Below, one piece after another: positions 49,767 to 62,048 of a stretch of 64,000 nucleotides of DNA (its first letter is position 1; each line of letters starts with the position of its first letter). Both the position numbers and the translations under genes were made by a program. The notes below the pieces were generated by a model. The model saw only the letters and a program-made list of their open reading frames with translations. It had not been told where the DNA came from and did no database searches. This DNA is from Auanema rhodensis (lineage: Eukaryota; Nematoda; Chromadorea; Rhabditida; Rhabditidae), in NCBI GenBank assembly GCA_964057225.1, contig OZ059896.1:22626501-22690500 (forward strand). The letters are read 5' to 3'.

Positions 49767-50819
49767 TATCAACTGATATAAGTTCACACTTATAGCCTCG
49801 ATTTTCACCCTGAAGAATTAATTTTTTCGTTGAATAACATTGTCCATCGTCTTTGCTTTGAAAAAAGGAATCTAAAAACATCTACTTTTTGCTAAATTAT
49901 TTTGAAATTTTTCGAAAAAATTTTTGTCAAAATGTTTTTGGAAGTAATGTTGAGTGTACATGGAAACTCAACATACACTAATGCATCATTTTTCAAACGA
50001 TCATAACTAATTTTTGTATTGAGCGTTTCTCAATGTGGTATAGTGCATTCGATGCGGATTTTTAAGCTGCGTCGATCTGTGTTATCAGATTTGCGCTAGT
50101 TTAAAAATGCACCGAGATATCAACTGATATAAGTTCACACTTATAGCCTCGATTTTCACCCTGAAGAATTAATTTTTTCGTTGAATAACATTGTCCATCG
50201 TCTTTGCTTTGAAAAAAGGAATCTAAAAACATCTACTTTTTGCTAAATTATTTTGAAATTTTTCGAAAAAATTTTTGTCAAAATGTTTTTGGAAGTAATG
50301 TTGAGTGTACATGGAAACTCAACATACACTAATGCATCATTTTTCAAACGATCATAACTAATTTTTGTATTGAGCGTTTCTCAATGTGGTATAGTGCATT
50401 CGATGCGGATTTTTAAGCTGCGTCGATCTGTGTTATCAGATTTGCGCTAGTTTAAAAATGCACCGAGATATCAACTGATATAAGTTCACACTTATAGCCT
50501 CGATTTTCACCCTGAAGAATTAATTTTTTCGTTGAATAACATTGTCCATCGTCTTTGCCTTAAAAAAAAAAATCTAAAAACATCTACTTTTTGCTAAATT
50601 ATTCTGAAATTTTTTGAAAACATTTTTGTCAAAATGTTTTTGGAAGTAATGTTGAGTGTACATGGAAACTCAACATACACTAATGCATCATTTTTCAAAC
50701 GATCATAACTAATTTTTGTATTAAGCGTTTCTCAATGTAGTATAGTGCATTCGATGCGGATTTTTAAGCTGCGTCGATCTGTGTTATCAGATTTGCGCTA
50801 GCTTAAAAATGCACCGAGA
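49767..50819. repeat. Three mosaic monomers (k142-k144)
   Basis: Units at 49767 and 50118 look identical: B marks at the left (G29, T91), A mark T179 in the middle, T248, and D/E marks G255, G271 and T334 at the right. The unit at 50469 has G29, then the D centre (long A run, C136, T147, C153), then T179, G188, A255 and C334. These three units interrupt the five-unit A-F-D-E-E register. Confidence 0.85.
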
Positions 50820-52574
50820 TATCAACTGATATAAGTTCACACTTATATCCTCGATTTTCACCCTGAAGAATTAATTTTTTCGTTGAATAACATTGTCCAT
50901 CGTCTTTGCCTTGAAAAAAGGAATCTAAAAACATCTACTTTTTGCTAAATTATTTTGAAATTTTTCGAAAAAATTTTTGTCAAAATGTTTTTGGAAGTAA
51001 TGTTGAGTGTACATGGAAACTCAACATACACTAATGCATCATTTTTCAAACGATCATAACTAATTTTTGTATTAAGCGTTTTTCAATGTAGTATAGTGCA
51101 TTCGATGCGGATTTTTAAGCTGCGTCGATCTGTGTTATCAGATTTGCGCTAGCTTAAAAATGCACCGAGATATCAACTGATATAAGTTCACACTTATATC
51201 CTCGATTTTCACCCTGAAGAATTAATTTTTTCGTAGAATAACATTGTCCATCGTCTTTGCCTTGAAAAAAGGAATCTAAAAACATCTACTTTTTGCTAAA
51301 TTATTTTGAAATTTTTCGAAAAAATTTTTGTCAAAATGTTTTTGGAAGCAATGTTGAGTGTACATGGAAACTCAACATACACTAATGCATCATTTTTCAA
51401 ACGATCATAACTAATTTTTGTATTAAGCGTTTCTCAATGTAGTATAGTGCATTCGATGCGGATTTTTAAGCTGCGTCGATCTGTGTTATCAGATTTGCGC
51501 TAGCTTAAAAATGCACCGAGATATCAACTGATATAAGTTCACACTTATATCATCGATTTTCACCCTGAAGAATTAATTTTTTCGTTGAATAACATTGTCC
51601 ATCGTCTTTGCCTTAAAGAAAAAAATCTAAAAACATCTACTTTTTGCTAAATTATTCTGAAATTTTTTGAAAACATTTTTGTCAAAATGTTTTTGGAAGC
51701 AATGTTGATTGTACATGGAAACTCAACATACACTAATGCATCATTTTTCAAACGATCATAACTAATTTTTGTATTGAGCGTTTCTCAATGTGGTATAGTG
51801 CATTCGATGCGGATTGTTAAGCTGCGTCGATCTGTGTTATCAGATTTGCGCTAGTTTAAAAATGCACCGAGATATCAACTGATATAAGTTCACACTTATA
51901 TCCTCGATTTTCACCCTGAAGAATTGATTTTTTCGTTGAATAACATTGTCCATCGTTTTTGCCTTGAAAAAAGAAATCTAAAAACATCTACTTTTTGCTA
52001 AGTTATTTTGAAATTTTTCGAAAAAATTTTTGTCAAAATGTTTTTGGAAGCAATGTTGAGTGTACATGGAAACTCAACATACACTAATGCATCATTTTTC
52101 AAACGATCATAACTAATTTTTGTATTGAGCGTTTCTCAATGTGGTATAGTGCATTCGATGCGGATTGTTAAGCTGCGTCGATCTGTGTTATCAGATTTGC
52201 GCTAGTTTAAAAATGCACCGAGATATCAACTGATATAAGTTCACACTTATATCCTCGATTTTCACCCTGAAGAATTGATTTTTTCGTTGAATAACATTGT
52301 CCATCGTTTTTGCCTTGAAAAAAGAAATCTAAAAACATCTACTTTTTGCTAAGTTATTTTGAAATTTTTCGAAAAAATTTTTGTCAAAATGTTTTTGGAA
52401 GCAATGTTGAGTGTACATGGAAACTCAACATACACTAATGCATCATTTTTCAAACGATCATAACTAATTTCTGTATTAAGCGTTTCTCAATGTAGTATAG
52501 TGCATTCGATGCGGATTTTTAAGCTGCGTCGATCTGTGTTATCAGATTTGCGCTAGTTTAAAAATGCACCGAGA
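50820..52574. repeat. Five-unit HOR A-F-D-E-E, third copy
   Basis: Units at 50820, 51171, 51522, 51873 and 52224. It shares T263 in A and G295 in D and the first E with the copies at 46257-49766, but lacks C124 in A. The D unit has one A to G inside the long A run. Confidence 0.9.
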
Positions 52575-53276
52575 TATCAACTGATATAAGTTCACACTTA
52601 TAGCCTCGATTTTCACCCTGAAGAATTAATTTTTTCGTTGAATAACATTGTCCATCGTCTTTGCTTTGAAAAAAGGAATCTAAAAACATCTACTTTTTGC
52701 TAAATTATTTTGAAATTTTTCGAAAAAATTTTTGTCAAAATGTTTTTGGAAGCAATGTTGAGTGTACATGGAAACTCAACATACACTAATGCATCATTTT
52801 TCAAACGATCATAACTAATTTCTGTATTAAGCGTTTCTCAATGTAGTATAGTGCATTCGATGCGGATTTTTAAGCTGCGTCGATCTGTGTTATCAGATTT
52901 GCGCTAGCTTAAAAATGCACCGAGATATCAACTGATATAAGTTCACACTTATATCCTCGATTTTCACCCTGAAGAATTAATTTTTTCGTTGAATAACATT
53001 GTCCATCGTCTTTGCCTTGAAAAAAGGAATCTAAAAACATCTACTTTTTGCTAAATTATTTTGAAATTTTTCGAAAAAATTTTTGTCAAAATGTTTTTGG
53101 AAGTAATGTTGAGTGTACATGGAAACTCAACATACACTAATGCATCATTTTTCAAACGATCATAACTAATTTTTGTATTAAGCGTTTCTCAATGTAGTAT
53201 AGTGCATTCGATGCGGATTTTTAAGCTGCGTCGATCTGTGTTATCAGATTTGCGCTAGCTTAAAAATGCACCGAGA
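52575..53276. repeat. B and A monomers (k150-k151)
   Basis: The units at 52575 (class B) and 52926 (class A) have all standard marks. They link the A-F-D-E-E array on the left to the F-D-D-E-E array on the right. Confidence 0.85.
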
Positions 53277-55030
53277 TATCAACTGATATAAGTTCACACT
53301 TATATCCTCGATTTTCACCCTGAAGAATTAATTTTTTCGTAGAATAACATTGTCCATCGTCTTTGCCTTGAAAAAAGGAATCTAAAAACATCTACTTTCT
53401 GCTAAATTATTTTGAAATTTTTCGAAAAAATTTTTGTCAAAATGTTTTTGGAAGCAATGTTGAGTGTACATGGAAACTCAACATACACTAATGCATCATT
53501 TTTCAAACGATCATAACTAATTTTTGTATTAAGCGTTTCTCAATGTAGTATAGTGCATTCGATGCGGATTTTTAAGCTGCGTCGATCTGTGTTATCAGAT
53601 TTGCGCTAGCTTAAAAATGCACCGAGATATCAACTGATATAAGTTCACACTTATATCCTCGATTTTCACCCTGAAGAATTAATTTTTTCGTAGAATAACA
53701 TTGTCCATCGTCTTTGCCTTGAAAAAAGGAATCTAAAAACATCTACTTTTTGCTAAATTATTTTGAAATTTTTCGAAAAAATTTTTGTCAAAATGTTTTT
53801 GGAAGCAATGTTGAGTGTACATGGAAACTCAACATACACTAATGCATCATTTTTCAAACGATCATAACTAATTTTTGTATTAAGCGTTTCTCAATGTAGT
53901 ATAGTGCATTCGATGCGGATTTTTAAGCTGCGTCGATCTGTGTTATCAGATTTGCGCTAGCTTAAAAATGCACCGAGATATCAACTGATATAAGTTCACA
54001 CTTATATCATCGATTTTCACCCTGAAGAATTAATTTTTTCGTTGAATAACATTGTCCATCGTCTTTGCCTTAAAAAAAAAAATCTAAAAACATCTACTTT
54101 TTGCTAAATTATTCTGAAATTTTTTGAAAACATTTTTGTCAAAATGTTTTTGGAAGCAATGTTGATTGTACATGGAAACTCAACATACACTAATGCATCA
54201 TTTTTCAAACGATCATAACTAATTTTTGTATTAAGCGTTTCTCAATGTAGTATAGTGCATTCGATGCGGATTTTTAAGCTGCGTCGATCTGTGTTATCAG
54301 ATTTGCGCTAGCTTAAAAATGCACCGAGATATCAACTGATATAAGTTCACACTTATATCATCGATTTTCACCCTGAAGAATTAATTTTTTCGTTGAATAA
54401 CATTGTCCATCGTCTTTGCCTTAAAAAAAAAATCTAAAAACATCTACTTTTTGCTAAATTATTCTGAAATTTTTTGAAAACATTTTTGTCAAAATGTTTT
54501 TGGAAGCAATGTTGATTGTACATGGAAACTCAACATACACTAATGCATCATTTTTCAAACGATCATAACTAATTTTTGTATTGAGCGTTTCTCAATGTGG
54601 TATAGTGCATTCGATGCGGATTTTTAAGCTGCGTCGATCTGTATTATCAGATTTGCGCTAGTTTAAAAATGCACCGAGATATCAACTGATATAAGTTCAC
54701 ACTTATATCCTCGATTTTCACCCTGAAGAATTGATTTTTTCGTTGAATAACATTGTCCATCGTTTTTGCCTTGAAAAAAGAAATCTAAAAACATCTACTT
54801 TTTGCTAAGTTATTTTGAAATTTTTCGAAAAAATTTTTGTCAAAATGTTTTTGGAAGCAATGTTGAGTGTACATGGAAACTCAACATACACTAATGCATC
54901 ATTTTTCAAACGATCTTAACTAATTTTTTTATTAAGCGTTTCTCAATGTAGTATAGTGCATTCGATGCGGATTTTTAAGCTGCGTCGATCTGTGTTATCA
55001 GATTTGCGCTAGCTTAAAAATGCACCGAGA
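53277..55030. repeat. F-F-D-D-E block (k152-k156)
   Basis: Units at 53277 F (private T to C near 123), 53628 F, 53979 D with A-like right end, 54330 D with A run one shorter (350 bp), full G255/G271/T334 and a G to A near 315, and 54680 E with an A to T near 237 and an extra T in the 243-249 run. The pair of D types recurs in the next block. Confidence 0.87.
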
Positions 55031-56784
55031 TATCAACTGATATAAGTTCACACTTATATCCTCGATTTTCACCCTGAAGAATTAATTTTTTCGTAGAATA
55101 ACAATGTCCATCGTCTTTGCCTTGAAAAAAGGAATCTAAAAACATCTACTTTTTGCTAAATTATTTTGAAATTTTTCGAAAAAATTTTTGTCAAAATGTT
55201 TTTGGAAGCAATGTTGAGTGTACATGGAAACTCAACATACACTAATGCATCATTTTTCAAACGATCATAACTAATTTTTGTATTAAGCGTTTCTCAATGT
55301 AGTATAGTGCATTCGATGCGGATTTTTAAGCTGCGTCGATCTGTGTTATCAGATTTGCGCTAGCTTAAAAATGCACCGAGATATCAACTGATATAAGTTC
55401 ACACTTATATCATCGATTTTCACCCTGAAGAATTAATTTTTTCGTTGAATAACATTGTCCATCGTCTTTGCCTTAAAAAAAAAAATCTAAAAACATCTAC
55501 TTTTTGCTAAATTATTCTGAAATTTTTTGAAAACATTTTTGTCAAAATGTTTTTGGAAGCAATGTTGATTGTACATGGAAACTCAACATACACTAATGCA
55601 TCATTTTTCAAACGATCATAACTAATTTTTGTATTAAGCGTTTCTCAATGTAGTATAGTGCATTCGATGCGGATTTTTAAGCTGCGTCGATCTGTGTTAT
55701 CAGATTTGCGCTAGCTTAAAAATGCACCGAGATATCAACTGATATAAGTTCACACTTATATCATCGATTTTCACCCTGAAGAATTAATTTTTTCGTTGAA
55801 TAACATTGTCCATCGTCTTTGCCTTAAAAAAAAAATCTAAAAACATCTACTTTTTGCTAAATTATTCTGAAATTTTTTGAAAACATTTTTGTCAAAATGT
55901 TTTTGGAAGCAATGTTGATTGTACATGGAAACTCAACATACACTAATGCATCATTTTTCAAACGATCATAACTAATTTTTGTATTGAGCGTTTCTCAATG
56001 TGGTATAGTGCATTCGATGCGGATTTTTAAGCTGCGTCGATCTGTATTATCAGATTTGCGCTAGTTTAAAAATGCACCGAGATATCAACTGATATAAGTT
56101 CACACTTATATCCTCGATTTTCACCCTGAAGAATTGATTTTTTCGTTGAATAACATTGTCCATCGTTTTTGCCTTGAAAAAAGAAATCTAAAAACATCTA
56201 CTTTTTGCTAAGTTATTTTGAAATTTTTCGAAAAAATTTTTGTCAAAATGTTTTTGGAAGCAATGTTGAGTGTACATGGAAACTCAACATACACTAATGC
56301 ATCATTTTTCAAACGATCATAACTAATTTTTGTATTAAGCGTTTCTCAATGTGGTATAGTGCATTCGATGCGGATTTTTAAGCTGCGTCGATCTGTGTTA
56401 TCAGATTTGCGCTAGTTTAAAAATGCACCGAGATATCAACTGATATAAGTTCACACTTATATCCTCGATTTTCACCCTGAAGAATTGATTTTTTCGTTGA
56501 ATAACATTGTCCATCGTTTTTGCCTTGAAAAAAGAAATCTAAAAACATCTACTTTTTGCTAAGTTATTTTGAAATTTTTCGAAAAAATTTTTGTCAAAAT
56601 GTTTTTGGAAGCAATGTTGAGTGTACATGGAAACTCAACATACACTAATGCATCATTTTTCAAACAATCTTAACTAATTTTTGTATTAAGCGTTTCTCAA
56701 TGTAGTATAGTGCATTCGATGCGGATTTTTAAGCTGCGTCGATCTGTGTTATCAGATTTGCGCTAGCTTAAAAATGCACCGAGA
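55031..56784. repeat. F-D-D-E-E block (1754 bp)
   Basis: Units at 55031 F (private T to A near 75), 55382 D with A-like right end, 55733 D (350 bp, A run of 10, A315), 56083 E with G271 and T334, and 56434 E with a GATCAT to AATCTT change near 232-237. The last two E units and the short D are copied again in the following block. Confidence 0.88.
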
Positions 56785-58187
56785 TATCAACTGATATAAG
56801 TTCACACTTATATCCTCGATTTTCACCCTGAAGAATTAATTTTTTCGTAGAATAACATTGTCCATCGTCTTTGCCTTGAAAAAAGGAATCTAAAAACATC
56901 TACTTTTTGCTAAATTATTTTGAAATTTTTCGAAAAAATTTTTGTCAAAATGTTTTTGGAAGCAATGTTGATTGTACATGGAAACTCAACATACACTAAT
57001 GCATCATTTTTCAAACGATCATAACTAATTTTTGTATTAAGCGTTTCTCAATGTAGTATAGTGCATTCGATGCGGATTTTTAAGCTGCGTCGATCTGTGT
57101 TATCAGATTTGCGCTAGCTTAAAAATGCACCGAGATATCAACTGATATAAGTTCACACTTATATCATCGATTTTCACCCTGAAGAATTAATTTTTTCGTT
57201 GAATAACATTGTCCATCGTCTTTGCCTTAAAAAAAAAATCTAAAAACATCTACTTTTTGCTAAATTATTCTGAAATTTTTTGAAAACATTTTTGTCAAAA
57301 TGTTTTTGGAAGCAATGTTGATTGTACATGGAAACTCAACATACACTAATGCATCATTTTTCAAACGATCATAACTAATTTTTGTATTGAGCGTTTCTCA
57401 ATGTGGTATAGTGCATTCGATGCGGATTTTTAAGCTGCGTCGATCTGTATTATCAGATTTGCGCTAGTTTAAAAATGCACCGAGATATCAACTGATATAA
57501 GTTCACACTTATATCCTCGATTTTCACCCTGAAGAATTGATTTTTTCGTTGAATAACATTGTCCATCGTTTTTGCCTTGAAAAAAGAAATCTAAAAACAT
57601 CTACTTTTTGCTAAGTTATTTTGAAATTTTTCGAAAAAATTTTTGTCAAAATGTTTTTGGAAGCAATGTTGAGTGTACATGGAAACTCAACATACACTAA
57701 TGCATCATTTTTCAAACGATCATAACTAATTTTTGTATTAAGCGTTTCTCAATGTGGTATAGTGCATTCGATGCGGATTTTTAAGCTGCGTCGATCTGTG
57801 TTATCAGATTTGCGCTAGTTTAAAAATGCACCGAGATATCAACTGATATAAGTTCACACTTATATCCTCGATTTTCACCCTGAAGAATTGATTTTTTCGT
57901 TGAATAACATTGTCCATCGTTTTTGCCTTGAAAAAAGAAATCTAAAAACATCTACTTTTTGCTAAGTTATTTTGAAATTTTTCGAAAAAATTTTTGTCAA
58001 AATGTTTTTGGAAGCAATGTTGAGTGTACATGGAAACTCAACATACACTAATGCATCATTTTTCAAACAATCTTAACTAATTTTTGTATTAAGCGTTTCT
58101 CAATGTAGTATAGTGCATTCGATGCGGATTTTTAAGCTGCGTCGATCTGTGTTATCAGATTTGCGCTAGCTTAAAAATGCACCGAGA
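56785..58187. repeat. F/D-D-E-E block, four units (1403 bp)
   Basis: Units at 56785, 57136 (350 bp), 57486 and 57837. The last three match 55733, 56083 and 56434 by private marks. The first unit is F on the left (A65, G94, C147) and D on the right (T188), exactly what is expected if the F and first D of the preceding five-unit block were fused by unequal crossing over with loss of one monomer. Confidence 0.88.
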
Positions 58188-58538
58188 TATCAACTGATAT
58201 AAGTTCACACTTATATCCTCGATTTTCACCCTGAAGAATTAATTTTTTCGTAGAATAACATTGTCCATCGTCTTTGCCTTGAAAAAAGGAATCTAAAAAC
58301 ATCTACTTTTTGCTAAATTATTTTGAAATTTTTCGAAAAAATTTTTGTCAAAATGTTTTTGGAAGCAATGTTGAGTGTACATGGAAACTCAACATACACT
58401 AATGCATCATTTTTCAAACGATCATAACTAATTTTAGTATTAAGCGTTTCTCAATGTAGTATAGTGCATTCGATGCGGATTTTTAAGCTGCGTCGATCTG
58501 TGTTATCAGATTTGCGCTAGCTTAAAAATGCACCGAGA
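58188..58538. repeat. Class F monomer (k166)
   Basis: Marks A65 and C179 define the class. There is a private T to A in the 243-249 T run. This is the last F unit in the window. To its right the array changes to the G/B composition. Confidence 0.88.
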
Positions 58539-61500
58539 TATCAACTGATATAAGTTCACACTTATATCATCGATTTTCACCCTGAAGAATTAATTTTTTC
58601 GTTGAATAACATTGTCCATCGTCTTTGCCTTAAAAAAAGGAATCTAAAAACATCTACTTTTTGCTAAATTATTCTAAAATTTTTCGAAAAAATTTTTGTC
58701 AAAATGTTTTTGGAAGCAATGTTGAGTGTACATGGAAACTCAACATACACTAATGCATCATTTTTCAAACGATCATAACTAATTTCTGTATTAAGCGTTT
58801 CTCAATGTAGTATAGTGCATTCGATGCGGATTTTTAAGCTGCGTCGATCTGTGTTATCAGATTTGCGCTAGCTTAAAAATGCACCGAGATATCAACTGAT
58901 ATAAGTTCACACTTATATCATCGATTTTCACCCTGAAGAATTAATTTTTTCGTTGAATAACATTGTCCATCGTCTTTGCCTTAAAAAAAGGAATCTAAAA
59001 ACATCTACTTTTTGCTAAATTATTCTAAAATTTTTCGAAAAAATTTTTGTCAAAATGTTTTTGGAAGCAATGTTGAGTGTACATGGAAACTCAACATACA
59101 CTAATGCATCATTTTTCAAACGATCATAACTAATTTCTGTATTAAGCGTTTCTCAATGTAGTATAGTGCATTCGATGCGGATTTTTAAGCTGCGTCGATC
59201 TGTGTTATCAGATTTGCGCTAGCTTAAAAATGCACCGAGATATCAACTGATATAAGTTCACACTTATAGCCTCGATTTTCACCCTGAAGAATTAATTTTT
59301 TCGTTGAATAACATTGTCCATCGTCTTTGCTTTGAAAAAAGGAATCTAAAAACATCTACTTTTTGCTAAATTATTTTGAAATTTTTCGAAAAAATTTTTG
59401 TCAAAATGTTTTTGGAAGCAATGTTGAGTGTACATGGAAACTCAACATACACTAATGCATCATTTTTCAAACGATCATAACTAATTTCTGTATTAAGCGT
59501 TTCTCAATGTAGTATAGTGCATTCGATGCGGATTTTTAAGCTGCGTCGATCTGTGTTATCAGATTTGCGCTAGCTTAAAAATGCACCGAGATATCAACTG
59601 ATATAAGTTCACACTTATATCATCGATTTTCACCCTGAAGAATTAATTTTTTCGTTGAATAACATTGTCCATCGTCTTTGCCTTAAAAAAAGGAATCTAA
59701 AAACATCTACTTTTTGCTAAATTATTCTGAAATTTTTCGAAAAAATTTTTGTCAAAATGTTTTTGGAAGCAATGTTGAGTGTACATGGAAACTCAACATA
59801 CACTAATGCATCATTTTTCAAACGATCATAACTAACTTCTGTATTAAGCGTTTCTCAATGTAGTATAGTGCATTCGATGCGGATTTTTAAGCTGCGTCGA
59901 TCTGTGTTATCAGATTTGCGCTAGCTTAAAAATGCACCGAGATATCAACTGATATAAGTTCACACTTATAGCCTCGATTTTCAACCTGAAGAATTAATTT
60001 TTTCGTTGAATAACATTGTCCATCGTCTTTGCTTTGAAAAAAGGAATCTAAAAACATCTACTTTTTGCTAAATTATTTTGAAATTTTTCGAAAAAATTTT
60101 TGTCAAAATGTTTTTGGAAGCAATGTTGAGTGTACATGGAAACTCAACATACACTAATGCATCATTTTTCAAACGATCATAACTAATTTTTGTATTAAGC
60201 GTTTCTCAATGTAGTATAGTGCATTCGATGCGGATTTTTAAGCTGCGTCGATCTGTGTTATCAGATTTGCGCTAGCTTAAAAATGCACCGAGATATCAAC
60301 TGATATAAGTTCACACTTATATCATCGATTTTCACCCTGAAGAATTAATTTTTTCGTTGAATAACATTGTCCATCGTCTTTGCCTTAAAAAAAGGAATCT
60401 AAAAACATCTACTTTTTGCTAAATTATTCTAAAATTTTTCGAAAAAATTTTTGTCAAAATGTTTTTGGAAGCAATGTTGAGTGTACATGGAAACTCAACA
60501 TACACTAATGCATCATTTTTCAAACGATCATAACTAATTTCTGTATTAAGCGTTTCTCAATGTAGTATAGTGCATTCGATGCGGATTTTTAAGCTGCGTC
60601 GATCTGTGTTATCAGATTTGCGCTAGCTTAAAAATGCACCGAGATATCAACTGATATAAGTTCACACTTATATCATCGATTTTCACCCTGAAGAATTAAT
60701 TTTTTCGTTGAATAACATTGTCCATCGTCTTTGCCTTAAAAAAAGGAATCTAAAAACATCTACTTTTTGCTAAATTATTCTAAAATTTTTCGAAAAAATT
60801 TTTGTCAAAATGTTTTTGGAAGCAATGTTGAGTGTACATGGAAACTCAACATACACTAATGCATCATTTTTCAAACGATCATAACTAATTTCTGTATTAA
60901 GCGTTTCTCAATGTAGTATAGTGCATTCGATGCGGATTTTTAAGCTGCGTCGATCTGTGTTATCAGATTTGCGCTAGCTTAAAAATGCACCGAGATATCA
61001 ACTGATATAAGTTCACACTTATAGCCTCGATTTTCACCCTGAAGAATTAATTTTTTCGTTGAATAACATTGTCCATCGTCTTTGCTTTGAAAAAAGGAAT
61101 CTAAAAACATCTACTTTTTGCTAAATTATTTTGAAATTTTTCGAAAAAATTTTTGTCAAAATGTTTTTGGAAGCAATGTTGAGTGTACATGGAAACTCAA
61201 CATACACTAATGCATCATTTTTCAAACGATCATAACTAATTTCTGTATTAAGCGTTTCTCAATGTAGTATAGTGCATTCGATGCGGATTTTTAAGCTGCG
61301 TCGATCTGTGTTATCAGATTTGCGCTAGCTTAAAAATGCACCGAGATATCAACTGATATAAGTTCACACTTATATCATCGATTTTCACCCTGAAGAATTA
61401 ATTTTTTCGTTGAATAACATTGTCCATCGTCTTTGCCTTAAAAAAAGGAATCTAAAAACATCTACTTTTTGCTAAATTATTCTGAAATTTTTCGAAAAAA

Positions 61501-62048
61501 TTTTTGTCAAAATGTTTTTGGAAGCAATGTTGAGTGTACATGGAAACTCAACATACACTAATGCATCATTTTTCAAACGATCATAACTAACTTCTGTATT
61601 AAGCGTTTCTCAATGTAGTATAGTGCATTCGATGCGGATTTTTAAGCTGCGTCGATCTGTGTTATCAGATTTGCGCTAGCTTAAAAATGCACCGAGATAT
61701 CAACTGATATAAGTTCACACTTATAGCCTCGATTTTCAACCTGAAGAATTAATTTTTTCGTTGAATAACATTGTCCATCGTCTTTGCTTTGAAAAAAGGA
61801 ATCTAAAAACATCTACTTTTTGCTAAATTATTTTGAAATTTTTCGAAAAAATTTTTGTCAAAATGTTTTTGGAAGCAATGTTGAGTGTACATGGAAACTC
61901 AACATACACTAATGCATCATTTTTCAAACGATCATAACTAATTTCTGTATTAAGCGTTTCTCAATGTAGTATAGTGCATTCGATGCGGATTTTTAAGCTG
62001 CGTCGATCTGTGTTATCAGGTTTGCGCTAGCTTAAAAATGCACCGAGA
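58539..62048. repeat. Five-unit HOR G-G-B-G-B, two tandem copies
   Basis: Copy 1: 58539, 58890, 59241, 59592, 59943. Copy 2: 60294, 60645, 60996, 61347, 61698. The first two G units have G138 to A. The third G has G138 but T245 to C. The last B has a C to A in the CACCC stretch near position 42. I see only two differences between the copies: T248 in 59943 against C248 in 61698, and an A to G near position 323 in 61698. Class G is confined to this end of the window. Confidence 0.92.
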
